A stretch of DNA of 64,000 nt from Ambrosia x helenae (taxonomy: Eukaryota > Streptophyta > Magnoliopsida > Asterales > Asteraceae), in contig CM061231.1 in NCBI GenBank assembly GCA_030844895.1, positions 29,459,149 through 29,523,148 on the forward strand. Direction: 5' to 3'. The notes under the pieces are model-generated. The model did not search any database. It worked only from the letters and a program-made list of their open reading frames with translations, and was not told the origin of the DNA. The position numbers and the translations under genes are program-made. Positions 11,704 to 24,007 of the stretch are shown here, piece by piece (the stretch's first letter is position 1; each line of letters starts with the position of its first letter).

Positions 11704-12903
11704 CTAGTAGGAATGCTCGCGCGTTGCGGCGGGTGCATCTGTTTTGTCTCTCGTGCATCGTGTTTGTTGGTTATTCGTTATGATAAGTAGAAAACAACGA
11801 TGTATAAATATATGTCACTAAAAACTGAAACTCGTAAGTATATCTTCTGAAAATTTTAAATGGGTACATAACAATAGGCCGTACTATTCCTTGCAACACC
11901 TTTAAATTGGCCCACGTCCTTTGGTGGGACCCTTTTATGTATCTCGAAGGCAGATAAGTATGCCATCGTAGAGCGGTGCTTAGCGTAGTGAAGTGGAGTT
12001 GTATCTCTTAATGACCATAAGATTGTAGTGGGAGTGATGTAATTACTAAAATGTAGTTTGTAGTGTCCAGCATATTTCTATTATTTTAGGGCACCCACGA
12101 GATGCAGCGGAGTCAATGATTTGCATAGATACTCTCGTTTTATGTTAGTTTGACAAGCGTCGTAACAAATATAATTGACCAAACAAATTAGTAATCAATA
12201 TAGTTAAAACTACCAAATCGACTGATAAGAACTTGTCTTCTTTTGGATATGTAAATAATTGGTGACTTCTTGAGATCAGAAACTTAAATTCTATTCCTAG
12301 AAGCTTATAGTAGCAGAGAAAACAAAACACCATTGAGGAAGATGATGACGTTGCTCATGAAGTATTTATACCATATTTGCTTGTATAAATGTCAAGCCTA
12401 CATATATCGCTCACTTTAATGGGTTGAAACGTGTCATGGGTAGGGTGTGTTGGCAAACTTCAAGCCTACATATTCATTTGTGTGCAAAAGTGTCACATCA
12501 TACCATCCTGCAACCACATAAATTTAAAAAGAATATATAAATACATAAAATATGATGTAATTTATTTACTATAAACATTGAATGATATGTAAGTTATGTA
12601 TGTGAAGAGTCACCACATTATTTATATACCAAATACATGACCACTATTTATAAGACTATAACATTGATACAAACATAATAAAGACATGTAGGTTATGAAT
12701 GTAAAGAGTCACCATTGTTAATTTCCTCATCAGTTTTATAATTATAATTAAATTAATTTCTTCAACAATTTAATATTTAAGTAGAAAGACAATTTTACCC
12801 ACTATTTACAAGACTATAACATTGATACAAACATAATAAAGGTTGTATTTACTTAAATTTTGCAGGTATCCTTCACTGCTGCTTTATAATATAGTATAGA
12901 AGA
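11704..12903 (-). mobile_element. Non-autonomous Helitron, probable
   Basis: The minus-strand 3' end shows a GC-rich imperfect hairpin (GCCGCAACGCGCGAGC) about 10 bases before CTAG, followed by T, which is the plant Helitron signature. A likely 5' end is TCTTCTATACTATATTATAA at 12903, preceded by A. The interior has a duplicated segment (ATTGATACAAACATAATAAAG at about 12663 and 12813) and no helicase. Another possible 5' end lies at 14378, so the true extent is uncertain. Confidence 0.55.
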
Positions 12904-14420
12904 TAAAAATCCGGGTTGATTCATTAGCGTGAGCATGAATTTATAGCTTTTTGATTTCTTATTTCTTAACATAAATAACATAAATAATTAACACATAGTT
13001 AAGTTTTTGTTTTCTCTTTATGCTAGTGTTTAATTTATTTTATTAATTAGAATTAGAACTTAAACAATATACAATTGCCGAAAGCAAAATAATATTGCGA
13101 ACCACACTACATACAACGTTTAACAAGAACATTAAATACCTTAAAAGTCTTAGAACAAATATAGTTTACGTATAGATCGAGTTAACTATTTCATGGCGTT
13201 CAAGGAGACCATGTTGATTGAAATTGAGGAAAGTCTCTATACCCTTCTTCAACCATCCTCTCCATCATCTATCCTTCATGTCCATTTGTTCCCCGCAACA
13301 TCAGTTTTCATCCCATGCAGTAAGTGGAAGTAATATTTATAATATTTTAGAAACATATTAGCAAATCTAGAATGTTATATTTATAATTTTGTCCGTTTTA
13401 TTTAGTTAACAATATATATGATTCAAGATACACAACTTCTTAACAAGGATAGTTGGGAAAGCCATATGTCCCCTTCATAGGGGCCATATCATCCAATTCA
13501 GTAGAGTTGAGGTCAATAGGTCATAGAACATGCTTGCTTTTGAAAAGCTTCATGGAGAGAAACTAAAAATGCACAAAGAAGAGAAAAAAACTGCACTAAT
13601 TAATTTTGAAAAATATTTTCTCATCAATAATTCATAATATTGTTTGTTTATTGTTTTAATTGTTAGTTGCACAATTAAATTACCTCAATTTGATTCTGCA
13701 ACGATCCACCATAGTTGATTATTACATTCAACATCACTGGCATTCCCATTGTCTATAGAAAATAACTAAATTTAAATGGAGCAAAACAATGATATATTAT
13801 AAAGATAAATTTTTGTAATTGTCAAAGAACATATGAACAAGTAGAAAAAAATGTATATATGTATATAAAGATTAACTCATATCTTTATACCTTGTAGCAT
13901 CCAGGAACCATATCTTGCAAGCGTCTTAACTTCTCATTGATTTTTTTCTCTTCTCATCTAATGAAGACATAGTTTTTTTGGACAAAACAATGTTTCAAAA
14001 CATGAAATTAGCTCTAAGATTTTGTTTGGGGTTATAAAAAGACTATTAGCATTCAAGAAATTGATTATAATGAAGTATATATAATAATATAGAGGGGGGT
14101 TGAAAGGTCTCACATTTAAGATGCATCATAGGTTAGGTTGTATTTTGTGTTTTAAAAGTTGGACATAAGGGCATAATTGGGATAAGATTTTAGGATGTGA
14201 GGTATTGGATTATGTTAAATTTACTAATCTACCCTCCTAAGTGTCTTAATAGTCACAAGTATGCCAATAATACCCTTAATTTTTTTGCTTAAACATGTTG
14301 TACATCTTGTTTGTTAAGTTGTACGGAAATGAAAATGACTATCTTAGTCATCACTCCTCCTTAATAAGATAATAAAGATAATATCCTTTCACATGAAATT
14401 TTACATTCAATATATGAGAC
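12904..14420. other. AT-rich DNA with a possible Helitron 5' end at 14378
   Basis: The minus strand at 14378 begins TCTTTATTATCTTATTAAGG, like the 5' end of the Helitron ending at 51935, and is preceded by A. No gene was recognised in this stretch. Confidence 0.4.
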
Positions 14421-14683
14421 TATCGGGAGTGTGTGTGTGTGGGGGGGGGGGGGGGGATGAAGCGTCATTTGACGCATGTGGGGTTTGTGTTTGAAGGGTG
14501 AAAATTGTGGGGAGTGAGGGGGAGGAGTGCCATTTGGATTTTTTTTCTTTAAATCTATATAATGAATGTATTAAATTTATTTAATAAATTAATTAAATAT
14601 TTTTTTAAAATATTTAATAAAAAATAATATTCAAATGGATACTTTTCCAACGGCTAATTTTCAAACGGCTACTTTTCTAAGCC

Positions 14684-14690
14684 TATAAAT
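14684..14690 (+). promoter_or_regulatory. TATA box of the two-ORF locus
   Basis: TATAAAT lies 72 bases before the ATG at 14762. Transcription would be expected to start near 14715. Confidence 0.5.
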
Positions 14691-14761
14691 ACAAGACAGA
14701 ATACTTAGAGTCAGTCACAATTTGATCTCACGAAGCAATCTACACACAAACAATCAAAGAT

Positions 14762-15274
14762 ATGGGTGGTGGTTATCATAACGAAGCATCCGAACCTTCC
14801 AACTTCAGGCGATATTCTCGCCGCCGATGTGCACAACCAGTGTCGTCTCCTCATCCTCATACAGTGTACACTCCTCCTCCTCCTCCTCCTACAGCGTACA
14901 CTCCTCATCGACCAGTGTACATTCCCCGTCGACTAATAACCATTCCTCATTTACCAAGTTAGACAGGTATGGATCCAGATGTTCCTCTTACAGATAAGGA
15001 ATGTATCTGGGCGCATGACTACACCATGGCTGTGCTGGGATTGGGTCAGCTACAACATGTGGAGACACAAACAAACCTCACCCCAAACCCTCCTGCTCTG
15101 GTTCCAAATGAGGAAGGGTACGAAACAGACACTGGTGGGGAGTATGTGAGTATGGATGATGAACCGTATCGTCTTTCAAGTCCTTACTTCGGCTGCATCT
15201 GCTTGGACGCTAGGTCGGACGGTTGTGATAGTGATCGTTCCGTGTCATTGTCGGAGTACACTCTAGAGGATTGA
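14762..15274 (+). pseudogene. Small unknown gene interrupted by one in-frame TAG
   Basis: Product not recognised. ATG 14762 opens 66 codons: an Arg-rich start, then a Pro/Tyr/Thr-rich segment with a run of six prolines. The frame stops at TAG 14960-14962. Three codons later the same frame continues from ATG 14969 for 101 codons, acidic (MDPDVPLTDKECIWAHD... ending SEYTLED). Read through the TAG this is one frame of 171 codons. It has a TATA box upstream and lies in a putative TIR element. It may be a transposon ORF with a nonsense mutation, a captured gene, or two small ORFs. Confidence 0.45.
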
Positions 15275-15470
15275 GATAACTACTCCCCGTATGTGTGTTT
15301 AAGTAATTTAGGTTTTATAATTTTTTTTTTGAATTTTTAAACACCCTAACGGTTACTTTTTGAAATTTTCTTTTTTTTTTCTTTTTTTAAGGGACCAATC
15401 AAAAAATGACAACACACTCCCCTCCCTCAAAGGGCTCACACCTCTCCTCCACTCCCCACACTCTGAGAGG

Positions 15471-15984
15471 TACCTTTAGCCACCCCTAAAACATATAAAA
15501 ATATCTACATGACTACATGTGTTAGCTTCATTGTGTGTATGTTGTTCTACTACGTTCAAATTTGGTCGTGTACTCGTGTGGGGCACTACTAATTGAATGT
15601 TGAGTTCAGATGTAGGCCAAAACCAAACATTTCATTATAACACTATTACAAGTATATGATATAGACACATATATGGTATAAGCATGTGTGAAAATGAGGC
15701 TAAATCGCTTGCTAATTGCTTGATATCAACTCTCTAAAAGCTCTAGTTAAGGCGAGCTTAAACGAGCTCAATTCCTATATTAGAGCTCCTTTACTTAATG
15801 AGCTTGAGCCCATTCTTCACAATTGAGTTTCGTTTGCGAGCCTAAACCAATATATTATTTTATATAAGTTATATATAATATATTAATGCCTATTAATATA
15901 AATTTATGTTAATTGTAAAATACTAATTTCTACATATACCTTATATCTATCTACATATATAAATTATAATTATAAATAGGCTAA
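15471..15984. other. Non-coding AT-rich DNA
   Basis: No supported feature was seen. Confidence 0.5.
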
Positions 15985-17150
15985 GTATCAAATACACAAG
16001 ACACTTTTTCTAGAAAAGGTGAGAAGTATTGTGATCCATTAATCATATATTTAAGGGTTGAGATTAGTTTGTTTGAAAAAAATAAATAATAAATTAGAGG
16101 AAGGGCATAAAAAGAAAACCACATTTGTTGAGTTTCTCTCTCCACATGCAATTCACATGTCAATTCCCCCCATCATTTTAAAACATCTATAACTTTTTCA
16201 TACGACATTTTTTTTTTCAAAAAAATTTCATTATATTAACGAGCGGTTTTTTATCTTTAATATGAGTACCACATTGCTACATTAAAATTGAAAAAAAAAA
16301 TTTCGTGCTAAATGGGTTTTCTTCTCCGTTGTGTCTTTTTGCTCGTTCATTGTGTTATAGTATGCATGTGTGCTTTATAAATATGTTATTTATGTTTTTT
16401 TAGTCTACACATGATTTAACTTTGTCCATTGTGTTTTTAGTATGCTTTTAATTGTGTTTTACGCAAATGAGTTTTGTATTTAGGTGTACATTGTGTTTTA
16501 TTATGTTGTTCATTGTGTTTAAGTCTATTATTCATTGTGTTTTAGTCTTCTGTTCATTGTGTCTTTTATATGTCGTCCATTGTGTTTTACACAATTGGGT
16601 TTTTAACTTTTTTTTTTCAAAAGTATTCATTGTATTTTAGTCTTCTGTTCATTGTGTCTTTCGTATGTCATCCATTGTGTCTTACGCAACTGGGTTTTCA
16701 ACTTTTTTTTTTCAAAAGTATTCATTGTGTTTTAGTCTTATATTCATTGTGTCTTTAGTATGTCGTCAATTGTGTTTTACTAGACTCTTGAATGTGTTTT
16801 ATACCCAATATTTAATTGGTGTTCATTGTGTTTTACATTTCATTGTGTTTTACATTCCATTGTGTCTTACGCAAGTGAGTTTTGAATTTTTTTTTCAAAA
16901 GTATAGCAATATGGTACTCATATTAAAGATAAAAAGACGCTCAATTTTATGGTATAATTTTTTTTTTAAAAACGGATGACGTATAAAAAAGTTACGGGCA
17001 TTTAAAAATGAAGGTGGAAATGGCATGTGACTTGCATGTGCATATGTTTTTGACAAAATTACCCCTCCCACTTGTTAATCTTTTGGACACATGTCATTTT
17101 CTAATGGCTTCTCACCCTTCTCATTTTTTGTAGCCTTTGTAGAATAACCC
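15985..17150. mobile_element. Long-TIR Mutator-like element with internal CATTGTGTTTTAG repeats
   Basis: About 16010-16275 is matched in inverse orientation by about 16905-17140. The inner part (TGAGTACCACATTGCTAC at the left against GTAGCAATATGGTACTCA-like sequence at the right) matches well, and the outer parts share TTCTCACC-type ends. The interior is built of imperfect copies of TTCATTGTGTTTTAGTCTT with ACTGGGTTTTCAACTTTTTT spacers. No transposase is present. Boundaries are approximate. Confidence 0.65.
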
Positions 17151-17154
17151 AACC

Positions 17155-17463
17155 CTCGGTAGAAAACCCTATTTCCCGATACTTTTTTTATTTGAAAATT
17201 TTAGGGCATGTAATATACATGTTTTTAAGAGTTTTGAGCCAAAAAATCAAAAGAGTGTCGTTCAGTTTTCTTTTTAAAAAATAAATAAGTTTTACGTCGT
17301 AACATATGACATATGTTATGATGCAAAACTTATTTATTAAAAAAAACGATCGGCGCTTTTTTGATTTTTTTTTTCAAAACTCTTAAAAACATGTATATTA
17401 CATGTCCTAAAATTTTCAAACAAAAAAAGCTCGGGAAGTAGGCTTTTTTAGGGGTTTTCAAGA
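17155..17463. repeat. Near-perfect foldback (MITE-like palindrome)
   Basis: About 150-base arms mirror around 17309 (AACATATG / CATATGTT). Shared arm landmarks are GAAAATTTTAGGRCATGTAA and ACATGTTTTTAAGAGTTTTG. Such a palindrome would fold into a long RNA hairpin if transcribed. It abuts the Mutator-like element. Confidence 0.85.
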
Positions 17464-19854
17464 GTTTCCTCAAATTTTTGAGATTTTTTATAAATCCTTG
17501 CCCTATATACCCATTATAAATATATACTTTATAAATAAAATAATTTTTTTTAAAGTTCAAACGGATATTACAGCAAGTTTTCGACACTAGACATATTTAA
17601 CTAGAAGCTACCTGAACCAACACCCAAAATTACACAAATACAATACGTTACAACAAAAGCATAACATCAATACCCTATTGTTCCCACCCGCAGTTGCCCA
17701 AAAACCCCATCTTTTTAACCGTTGTCAAATAAAGACAAAAATCCACCAAGATGCCTTGTCGAGATCTAGAATTATGTCCCGGTTAGTCATCCACCAGAAA
17801 GATTCAAGTTTTATTTAATCATTAATCATTAGTAAATAATAAACGAGTTAAACAGAGGTCATACTTGAAATTGCATACAAGTTTGAAACGACCGAATTTA
17901 AGCTAAGGTCGATTCATGGAATTTTTATAAATATATCAACATTTAAAAATATTTTATGATTACCACTAACTTTAAAACTAATGATAACCATAACTTATAG
18001 ATATCTATCAATAAATATTTGGTTGCATTAATGTATAGCTCAATTTGTTAGGTTTGAAAAAATTGACATCAAAGAGTCGTGATAGCATGGGTGTCCCACG
18101 TCATAACGTGTTAAATGTTACTCCCACCTCTTTGACTTGCCTTTAACACTCCTTTCCGACCATGTTATTTAATGTTAGTCCCTATTTGCTGATCGCCTGA
18201 TCACTCGATCCCTTTAATCCCAATCTCCTCTCCCACTCTTCACGACGTTTTAATCAAAACATTGACTACTTCTCAGTTACTCTCATGGACGCCTCTGATA
18301 TGTTGTGATCGAATTACTAAAAGTTAGCTTCTTGCCCGTTTGATTCGCCTAGTGTATTTTTTTTTTGTGTCTAACAATGTACACATTTGTTTTATACGGA
18401 AAAAGTACACATTTTTTTGTCTTGCTAAGTAATTAGAAGGCAAGTTATGTCTATTTTTGTCATCGGGTAACTACTAATTAAGTGGTTTATTAAATAATAA
18501 ATATATAAATAGTAAGTTGATAAGTTGTAGTGTGGATGTGGTGATGGTGGCATTGTATTTTCATGATTACTTGGCATTATTTGTTGTTTAATGAAGTTTA
18601 AGTGGACGCCAATTTTTGTTAAATAATGATTTATAGCTTTGTAGATATTTTAAATCTTTTAAACTATTATTAGTGCAAATAAAGACCACTTCATCTTTTA
18701 TATATTGTGTGATTTCTAATAACACATAGGTACACTGTACATAACATCTCTCTTATATACATTTTGGTGTGTGTTTTATTTATTTTTACTAAAGTAGTAA
18801 AATAACGTTAAAACTAGTACATTTTCATTTTTTCCCCCTATGACTCACACATATATACATTAAATGCGCGCACCGTAAGTGGCGCGTCTTCACTTGGCCA
18901 ATTGCGTATGCTTATCTTATATTTTAATGAGAGGATATTCGTTTTAAGTCTATCTTTGTGTGTTATTTCTAGCTAAATTGAGGGTGATTGCTTGACCCTG
19001 ATAAAATTATTGGTAGTCATTTTAGTGGGGTGAAGAGGGAAACTACAAAGATGTAGATCTATCGAAGAGATCTAAGAAGGGTCGGCCCACGTATGTTGCG
19101 ATAGCCCACTAGAAAATTAGAGCACCATTTTTATATGTTGTGTGCAATTTCTTTAAATTAGTATTTGGTCCTACAAGGTTGGACCTGGTTTCTGTTTGGG
19201 TCTACAAAACTCAAAACCGGTTTATGTATAACCAGACACCAGTGACGAAGCTTAGAGATCTAATCGGCGGGGCCAAGCTCACCTTTTTTCCGATCAGTAG
19301 GGACCGGAAGATCAAATCAATGGGGCCAGACTCAAGTCATATAAAAATTACCTACTAAATCGCAAAATTTCACTGCCAAAAAACAGCGCGGGCTGGGCAC
19401 CCCCGGCCTTCACAAACCTGCTTTTGGTGTTCAGTTAACCAGTTCTAGCCAAACTGGTTTTAATAGTCTTGGCTCTCAAGTTACGTTGCGACCCAACTTA
19501 AACCATAAGGTGATTTAGTTAACCAGTTCTTGCCATAAGGTGATTTAGTTAACCAGTTCTCGCCAAACCGGTTTCAATAGTCCTGAGTTAGAAACCGAAC
19601 CGTATGTGTATGTGCACTAAACGGGCGTCGGATGGTTTGTCCATCGTTCACGGTCGGATTGTGGGGTTTGTTGGTTTGTTTCTTTTTACATAATTAAGCC
19701 TTTAGACTTGACGATCATTAGTTGTAACATCTTAAGTAGCATTTCAACAGCCAAACCCACCCTTGAAACAACACACACACACATCGTCTAATACAAAAAC
19801 ACATACTCGAATCGTTCACGAAATTATACAAAACCGAAACTCTGACCCTACAAA
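17464..19854. other. Intergenic DNA downstream of the CBS gene
   Basis: Mostly AT-rich. Seen here are a 30-base tandem duplication (ATAAGGTGATTTAGTTAACC) at about 19501-19561 and a degenerate dispersed repeat at about 19240-19400 that shares the CGAAGCTT and GGCCAGACTCAA words with 36380-36540. No gene is recognised. Confidence 0.5.
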
Positions 19855-22800
19855 CTACTCTACTAAAGAACTCCTAATCACTTTGATTATGTCCGTAAGC
19901 GAAACAAGCCCCTCGAGCAGCCCATTACGGTCCACAACCCAAACACGATGTACATGGTTCGCCACAACCTTATTCACCACCTCACCTAGCCGCGATTCAC
20001 CATAGCAAGTCACAAGCTCCCTCGGGCTCGACCCTGCCATATGAGCCGACACAGACAACAAGCTCGTCGTGTATTCCATAACACTTGCCAGCAAAAAAGA
20101 CTGCAGCTGAGAAACCGGGCACCCTCTCAAATCCGTAGCCGAAAATGTACCAATTACCTTTTTCCCTTTTCCCTGCAAAAACACCCAACACGCGACCGTT
20201 GTTTCAAAACCAAACCCGAAACAGAAATGAAGTAGAAATGTTAGGAAACTTCTAGAGTAATCGGTTTTTACGTTTACGAGTGGAGAGTAATCTTCTGTAG
20301 TGGGATTTGGAGAGTCAACAATCGGGACAGCGTTAAGAGAACCGGCTCTCATTGACTTGATGGCGTCGATGACTTTGGTGTGACTAGTGACTCCAAAGAC
20401 TGGTTCGACAACTACAGACAGTTCTTGCACAGTTCGGTTGAATACATGTTTGAGTTCGGGTTCGTGTCCTTTTAAGAACTTGATGAGGTCCATTTGTGTG
20501 AGCATTCGATATGTAGAAGCCGACTCCACGAGCTCTACTCCAGCTACGTTCTCCATGTTGCTATCTAGTGGTACTAATGCACGATGGATTCCTTTGCTAA
20601 ACACCTCCATACAGTCCAGCATGCTGCATAAATATAACAAAATAGATACCGTTACCATTTGGGCCTTTGTCAATGCCACTAGACCAAGAGGAGGATATGG
20701 AAGTGCAAATAGATACCATTACCATTTGGGCATTTTACTAGATGTGTATATGTTTTTTTCACTAGAATTATCTATTTGTGAGTGCATATATCAGTAATTT
20801 GATCCACCCATTTTATCTCTTTTTAACTTGCCCAACTGTATTAGATTTCGTAATAAACTATGTATATATTCATGTGCCTTAGATCACTTCCTTTGAAGTC
20901 AATAAAGTAAAATCAATAAAATATTACATATGTTTATATGTGTGTGTATATCACATGACATACACTACAAGAAATGTGAGCAATAGAGGCGACACCATTA
21001 GAGGCGACATGAGAAAAGTCGTCTCTATTGCTCTGATTTGGTTCTAGACCGTCAGATAACGATGATGATCTAACGGTTGTTGTAGATTTAAAAAGTTGAG
21101 CATTAGAGGCGACATAATGTCGCGCCTCTAAAGATAAATTTCGTCGCTAAAGGTAACGATCCGGACGTGGGTTCTTAAACGATTTAGCACCGTTGATCAA
21201 GATGATGGATCCAAGGGCTGTTATTGAATCGTACGTGTTGTATCAATAGAGGCGACCTGTTTGTCGCCGCTAATAATCCATTTTCATCAAAAAGGCGCCA
21301 TTTACCTTTCTTCCACATTTCTTTCCCTCCAATTCCAATTCTCTGCTCCTTTCTCTCTACAAACACTCCAATTCTCTGCTCCTCCAATTCTTCCTCATTT
21401 CTTTCACTCCACCCTCACCCCATGACCTCTTGGTCTAGTGGTATGGTGTCCCTCTTACAAATGTAAGGTTGTGGTCTATGGGTTCAAATCCTTGCAAATG
21501 CAAGGTGAGGTGAAATTAAGGTGTGATAAAATTTGTCGTTCAAAAAAAGATCACGGGTTCGATACCCACTAACAACTAACATTGGAGGAAATTTAGCCGT
21601 TCAAAAAAAAAAATTAGGCATCCGTTTGACAATCATAACAAAATTACTCTAATCACGCATATTGTCCACTATATGCAGCTAGCTAATAGCATCCTAATAA
21701 TACCAACTTACGAATCTATACCTAATAAATATTGGATGGGTCATTTGTCAAAATTACACGAGCTTAACATTTTTTTGCCGGACATCTCTTTTTTCTCCTT
21801 CTCTTATTTCACCAATCTTATTTTATCTCTTAATTTTAGAAATAGCGACTCGGGGCCTCGCATTTGATACCTTTGGCTCCTTGGCACCGGAAGCCATCCG
21901 TTTCTTGACCAGAGTCCAACGGGTTATCCATAGCAGTGTCTCGACTCGGGGGCAAATAGGTTCATGTTTAGTAGGTTAGGGTTTGCCGTCCAGAAAGGGT
22001 GACGGGGCAGCTTGCTGCCCACCTACCCGCTATCTTGATGTAAGTTTTTGCGGTTATGTGTTAATAAAAATTAGTAAATTTTAGAAAATAACCTTAAAGT
22101 TATACGTGATTTCAATCATATCTTACCTCAAAATATCGTTTTTGAGCGATTAGCTCATGGGTTCGATTCTTGAAAACGCTGAGTTTTACCGATTATTCTA
22201 TTGTCGTGCCTTCGACCGGGTGGATAGCCGGGTTTTCCTCGGAATTGGTGGGTCAGGAGCTCCGTCCGTCTAAGTAAAGGCCTGCTAGGGCTCCTTTGGC
22301 GCTTGGGAACCGCGTACTAAGTACGCGGCATCTAGTACGAAAAATAATATCATTTTTAATTCCTAAATTCATTATTAACCATTAATATTTACTTTTTCTA
22401 ACATATCCATGTCAGTGTATTCATACAACAGTTCCTAACCTAGCTAAACAATAATAAACTAAACAAACAATCAAACGACCGAACTTACAACACACCTGGT
22501 ACTAGGATTAAGCGTCCAAAGGCTAAGACTCTCAAGACAATGACCAATCACCGACGACACCGCAACCGACATCCTCTGTTCCATATTCCCCTCCTCATCC
22601 CCACCGTCGATCTTATCTCCAGCAATATGCGACAATATATCCAACATAGTAACCATCCCTATATAATGTTTCCTAACCACACCCGTATGTTTATCCGACT
22701 CCAATATCATGGACCCACCAGCCCCAATCCAATGACCAGGTGGTGCAGCCACAGGCACAGCCACCACCTGGTTAGCCACTAGTGCGTTTAACGTGTGGGC

Positions 22801-22941
22801 TATGGTGGCTGTGTAGGGTACCTCCACTAGCCTCCTGTTGTCGGTTATTAGGTCTTTGACCTTTTTGTCCTTTAGGTGTTGTGGGTCGATGGTGGGTTGC
22901 ATGTTGTTGTTGGTCTTTACACCCATCATTGTTGTCTGCAT
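19855..22941 (-). CDS. PV42: PV42-like SNF4-type gamma subunit, CBS-domain protein (3 exons)
   Basis: Exons are 22941-22496, 20623-20272 and 20172-19855, giving 371 residues. The first junction completes an AGC codon across exons 1 and 2; the second falls between codons. It has four CBS motifs. Key stretches are VPYTATIAHTLNALVANQ with GAGGSMILESDKHTG and YIGMVTMLDI; GIHRALVPLD; VIGTFSATDL; and VHRVWVVDRNG with GLVSLTDIIKVIRSSL. These match the PV42a/PV42b group of SNF4-like proteins, proposed regulatory gamma subunits that bind SnRK1 kinase and sense nucleotides. The start is the first ATG of a basic, poorly conserved N-terminus. Donor 1 is GTGTGT, weaker than usual. Intron 1 is 1872 bases and holds transposon insertions; intron 2 is 98 bases. 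I see no break in the coding sequence. Confidence 0.88.
20963..21290 (+). mobile_element. CACTA (En/Spm) transposon end in intron 1 of the CBS gene
   Basis: It begins CACTACAAGAAATGTG, a typical CACTA terminus, followed by subterminal repeats of WTAGAGGCGAC in both orientations (about 20981, 20999, inverted at 21019, 21101, 21247). No matching TTTCTTGTAGTG end was found before 22495, so it is truncated or diverged. Confidence 0.75.
21422..21613 (+). mobile_element. tRNA-derived SINE dimer
   Basis: The first unit has an A box (TGGTCTAGTGGT) at about 21431 and a B box (GGTTCAAATCC) at 21481, and ends GTCGTTCAAAAAAA. A second, 5'-truncated unit has GGTTCGATACCC and ends GCCGTTCAAAAAAAAAAA. Both lie in intron 1 of the CBS gene, antisense to it. 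Confidence 0.7.
21840..22330. other. Unclassified GC-richer insert in intron 1
   Basis: Base composition differs from the surrounding AT-rich intron. It contains a B-box-like GGGTTCGATTC near 22160 and a perfect palindrome with 9-base arms (CCGCGTACT / AGTACGCGG) at 22311-22329. It is probably an old retroposon, family unknown. Confidence 0.35.
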
Positions 22942-23377
22942 CGTGTAGAAGTTTATTGTGATTGTGCGTTTAACGGTACGGTACGTACGTTGGTTTGTAT
23001 AGTAATATTATAGTAAGGTTTTTGTGTTAAATAATAAGAAGGTGGTTGAAGATCAGGATGACTATGTGACTATGTGTGTGTGTCAGTGTGTGGGTGGTAT
23101 TTGTGTGGCACGTGGTATTGGTAACGCTTTGTTTTGATAGTTATCCAAAGTAAAAGATATTTCTTTTTGTGGGCCAAACGGATTTTGTACCCAATCCAAA
23201 TACGGTGTGAGTGGATTGGGTTTAACTCTAAAAAAATGGGTCGTCAACCCGAAACTGTTTGACATCTGCGTACACAAAACTTCCTCGATGGATTTTAATA
23301 ATGTAACACTGACATTAACAATTTAATATCGTCTATTTTGGCATTATACAATGTATATATGTGTGGTCTTTAGAGGA
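22942..23377. other. Upstream region of the CBS gene
   Basis: This is the likely promoter side of the minus-strand CBS gene. A weak minus-strand TATA-like ACTATAATATTAC lies near 23010. The Tat element inserted at 23377/23378 is about 440 bases from the start codon. Confidence 0.4.
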
Positions 23378-24007
23378 TGAAGATTCAAAAAATGGACGAA
23401 CCTGCAATTACAACTAAAACAGGTACGAGTATGGTGGATCTAGAATGCTCCAAACCTAAGCTTAAACCTGCACAAGGTAAAAGACCGTTAGGCTCGTTAC
23501 AGAGGAGGAGGGAGGGCCTCTCTGTAACCACCCTCCGGCGTGAGGATAAGTATTTGTTTAGTGAGAGAAAGTAGAGAGAGAAAGTAAGATTCGGAGTGTA
23601 AGCATTCGTGTGTCAATTGTACTTTGGAGGGGGTATTTATAGTGGTCAACAAAGTTGTACTTTACTTCGGACCCCCTTTGTACTATCGTTCGAAATCTTT
23701 TGACCTTCGAGAATGGGTTGTACTTACTTTGATGGAAGCACTATGCCACGTCCCGACGTCCTTGGTCCGTGCCTATGGGCGAGCCGCGGTATAACTGCTT
23801 ATACCTCTTCATGTCTTCCCAAGTCCTCAAGTTACTTGTAACTTGTTGGACTTAGGTAAGATCGTAGCACAGGTGAGGGAGCCGCGGTATAATTGCTTAT
23901 ACCTCTTCATGTCTTCCCAAGTCCTCAAGTTACTTGTAACTTGTTGGACTTAGGTAAGATCGTAGCACAGGGGAGGAAGCTGCGGTATAATTGCTTATAC
24001 CTCTTCA
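23378..24007 (-). repeat. 3' LTR of the Tat element with three 98-base repeats
   Basis: The plus-strand end holds three tandem units whose ATACCTCTTCA junctions end at 23811, 23909 and 24007, exactly 98 bases apart. Each unit includes the same purine-tract/LTR-start junction that bounds the LTR. Confidence 0.9.

Larger units (their letters stand above)
14425..15470. mobile_element. Putative TIR element carrying the two-ORF locus
   Basis: G-rich, GAGTGTG-like sequence at the left (about 14430-14530, including a GT run and a run of about 16 G) is matched by C-rich sequence in inverse orientation at the right (about 15410-15466). Inside are two ACGGCTA motifs, a TATA box and two small ORFs. This resembles non-autonomous PIF/Harbinger-type elements, but I could not define exact inverted repeats or a target duplication. 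Confidence 0.35.

Noticed and set aside
16452..16979. Overlapping short ORFs rich in Phe, Cys and Leu
   Set aside because: They translate the CATTGTGTTTTAG repeats of the Mutator-like element.
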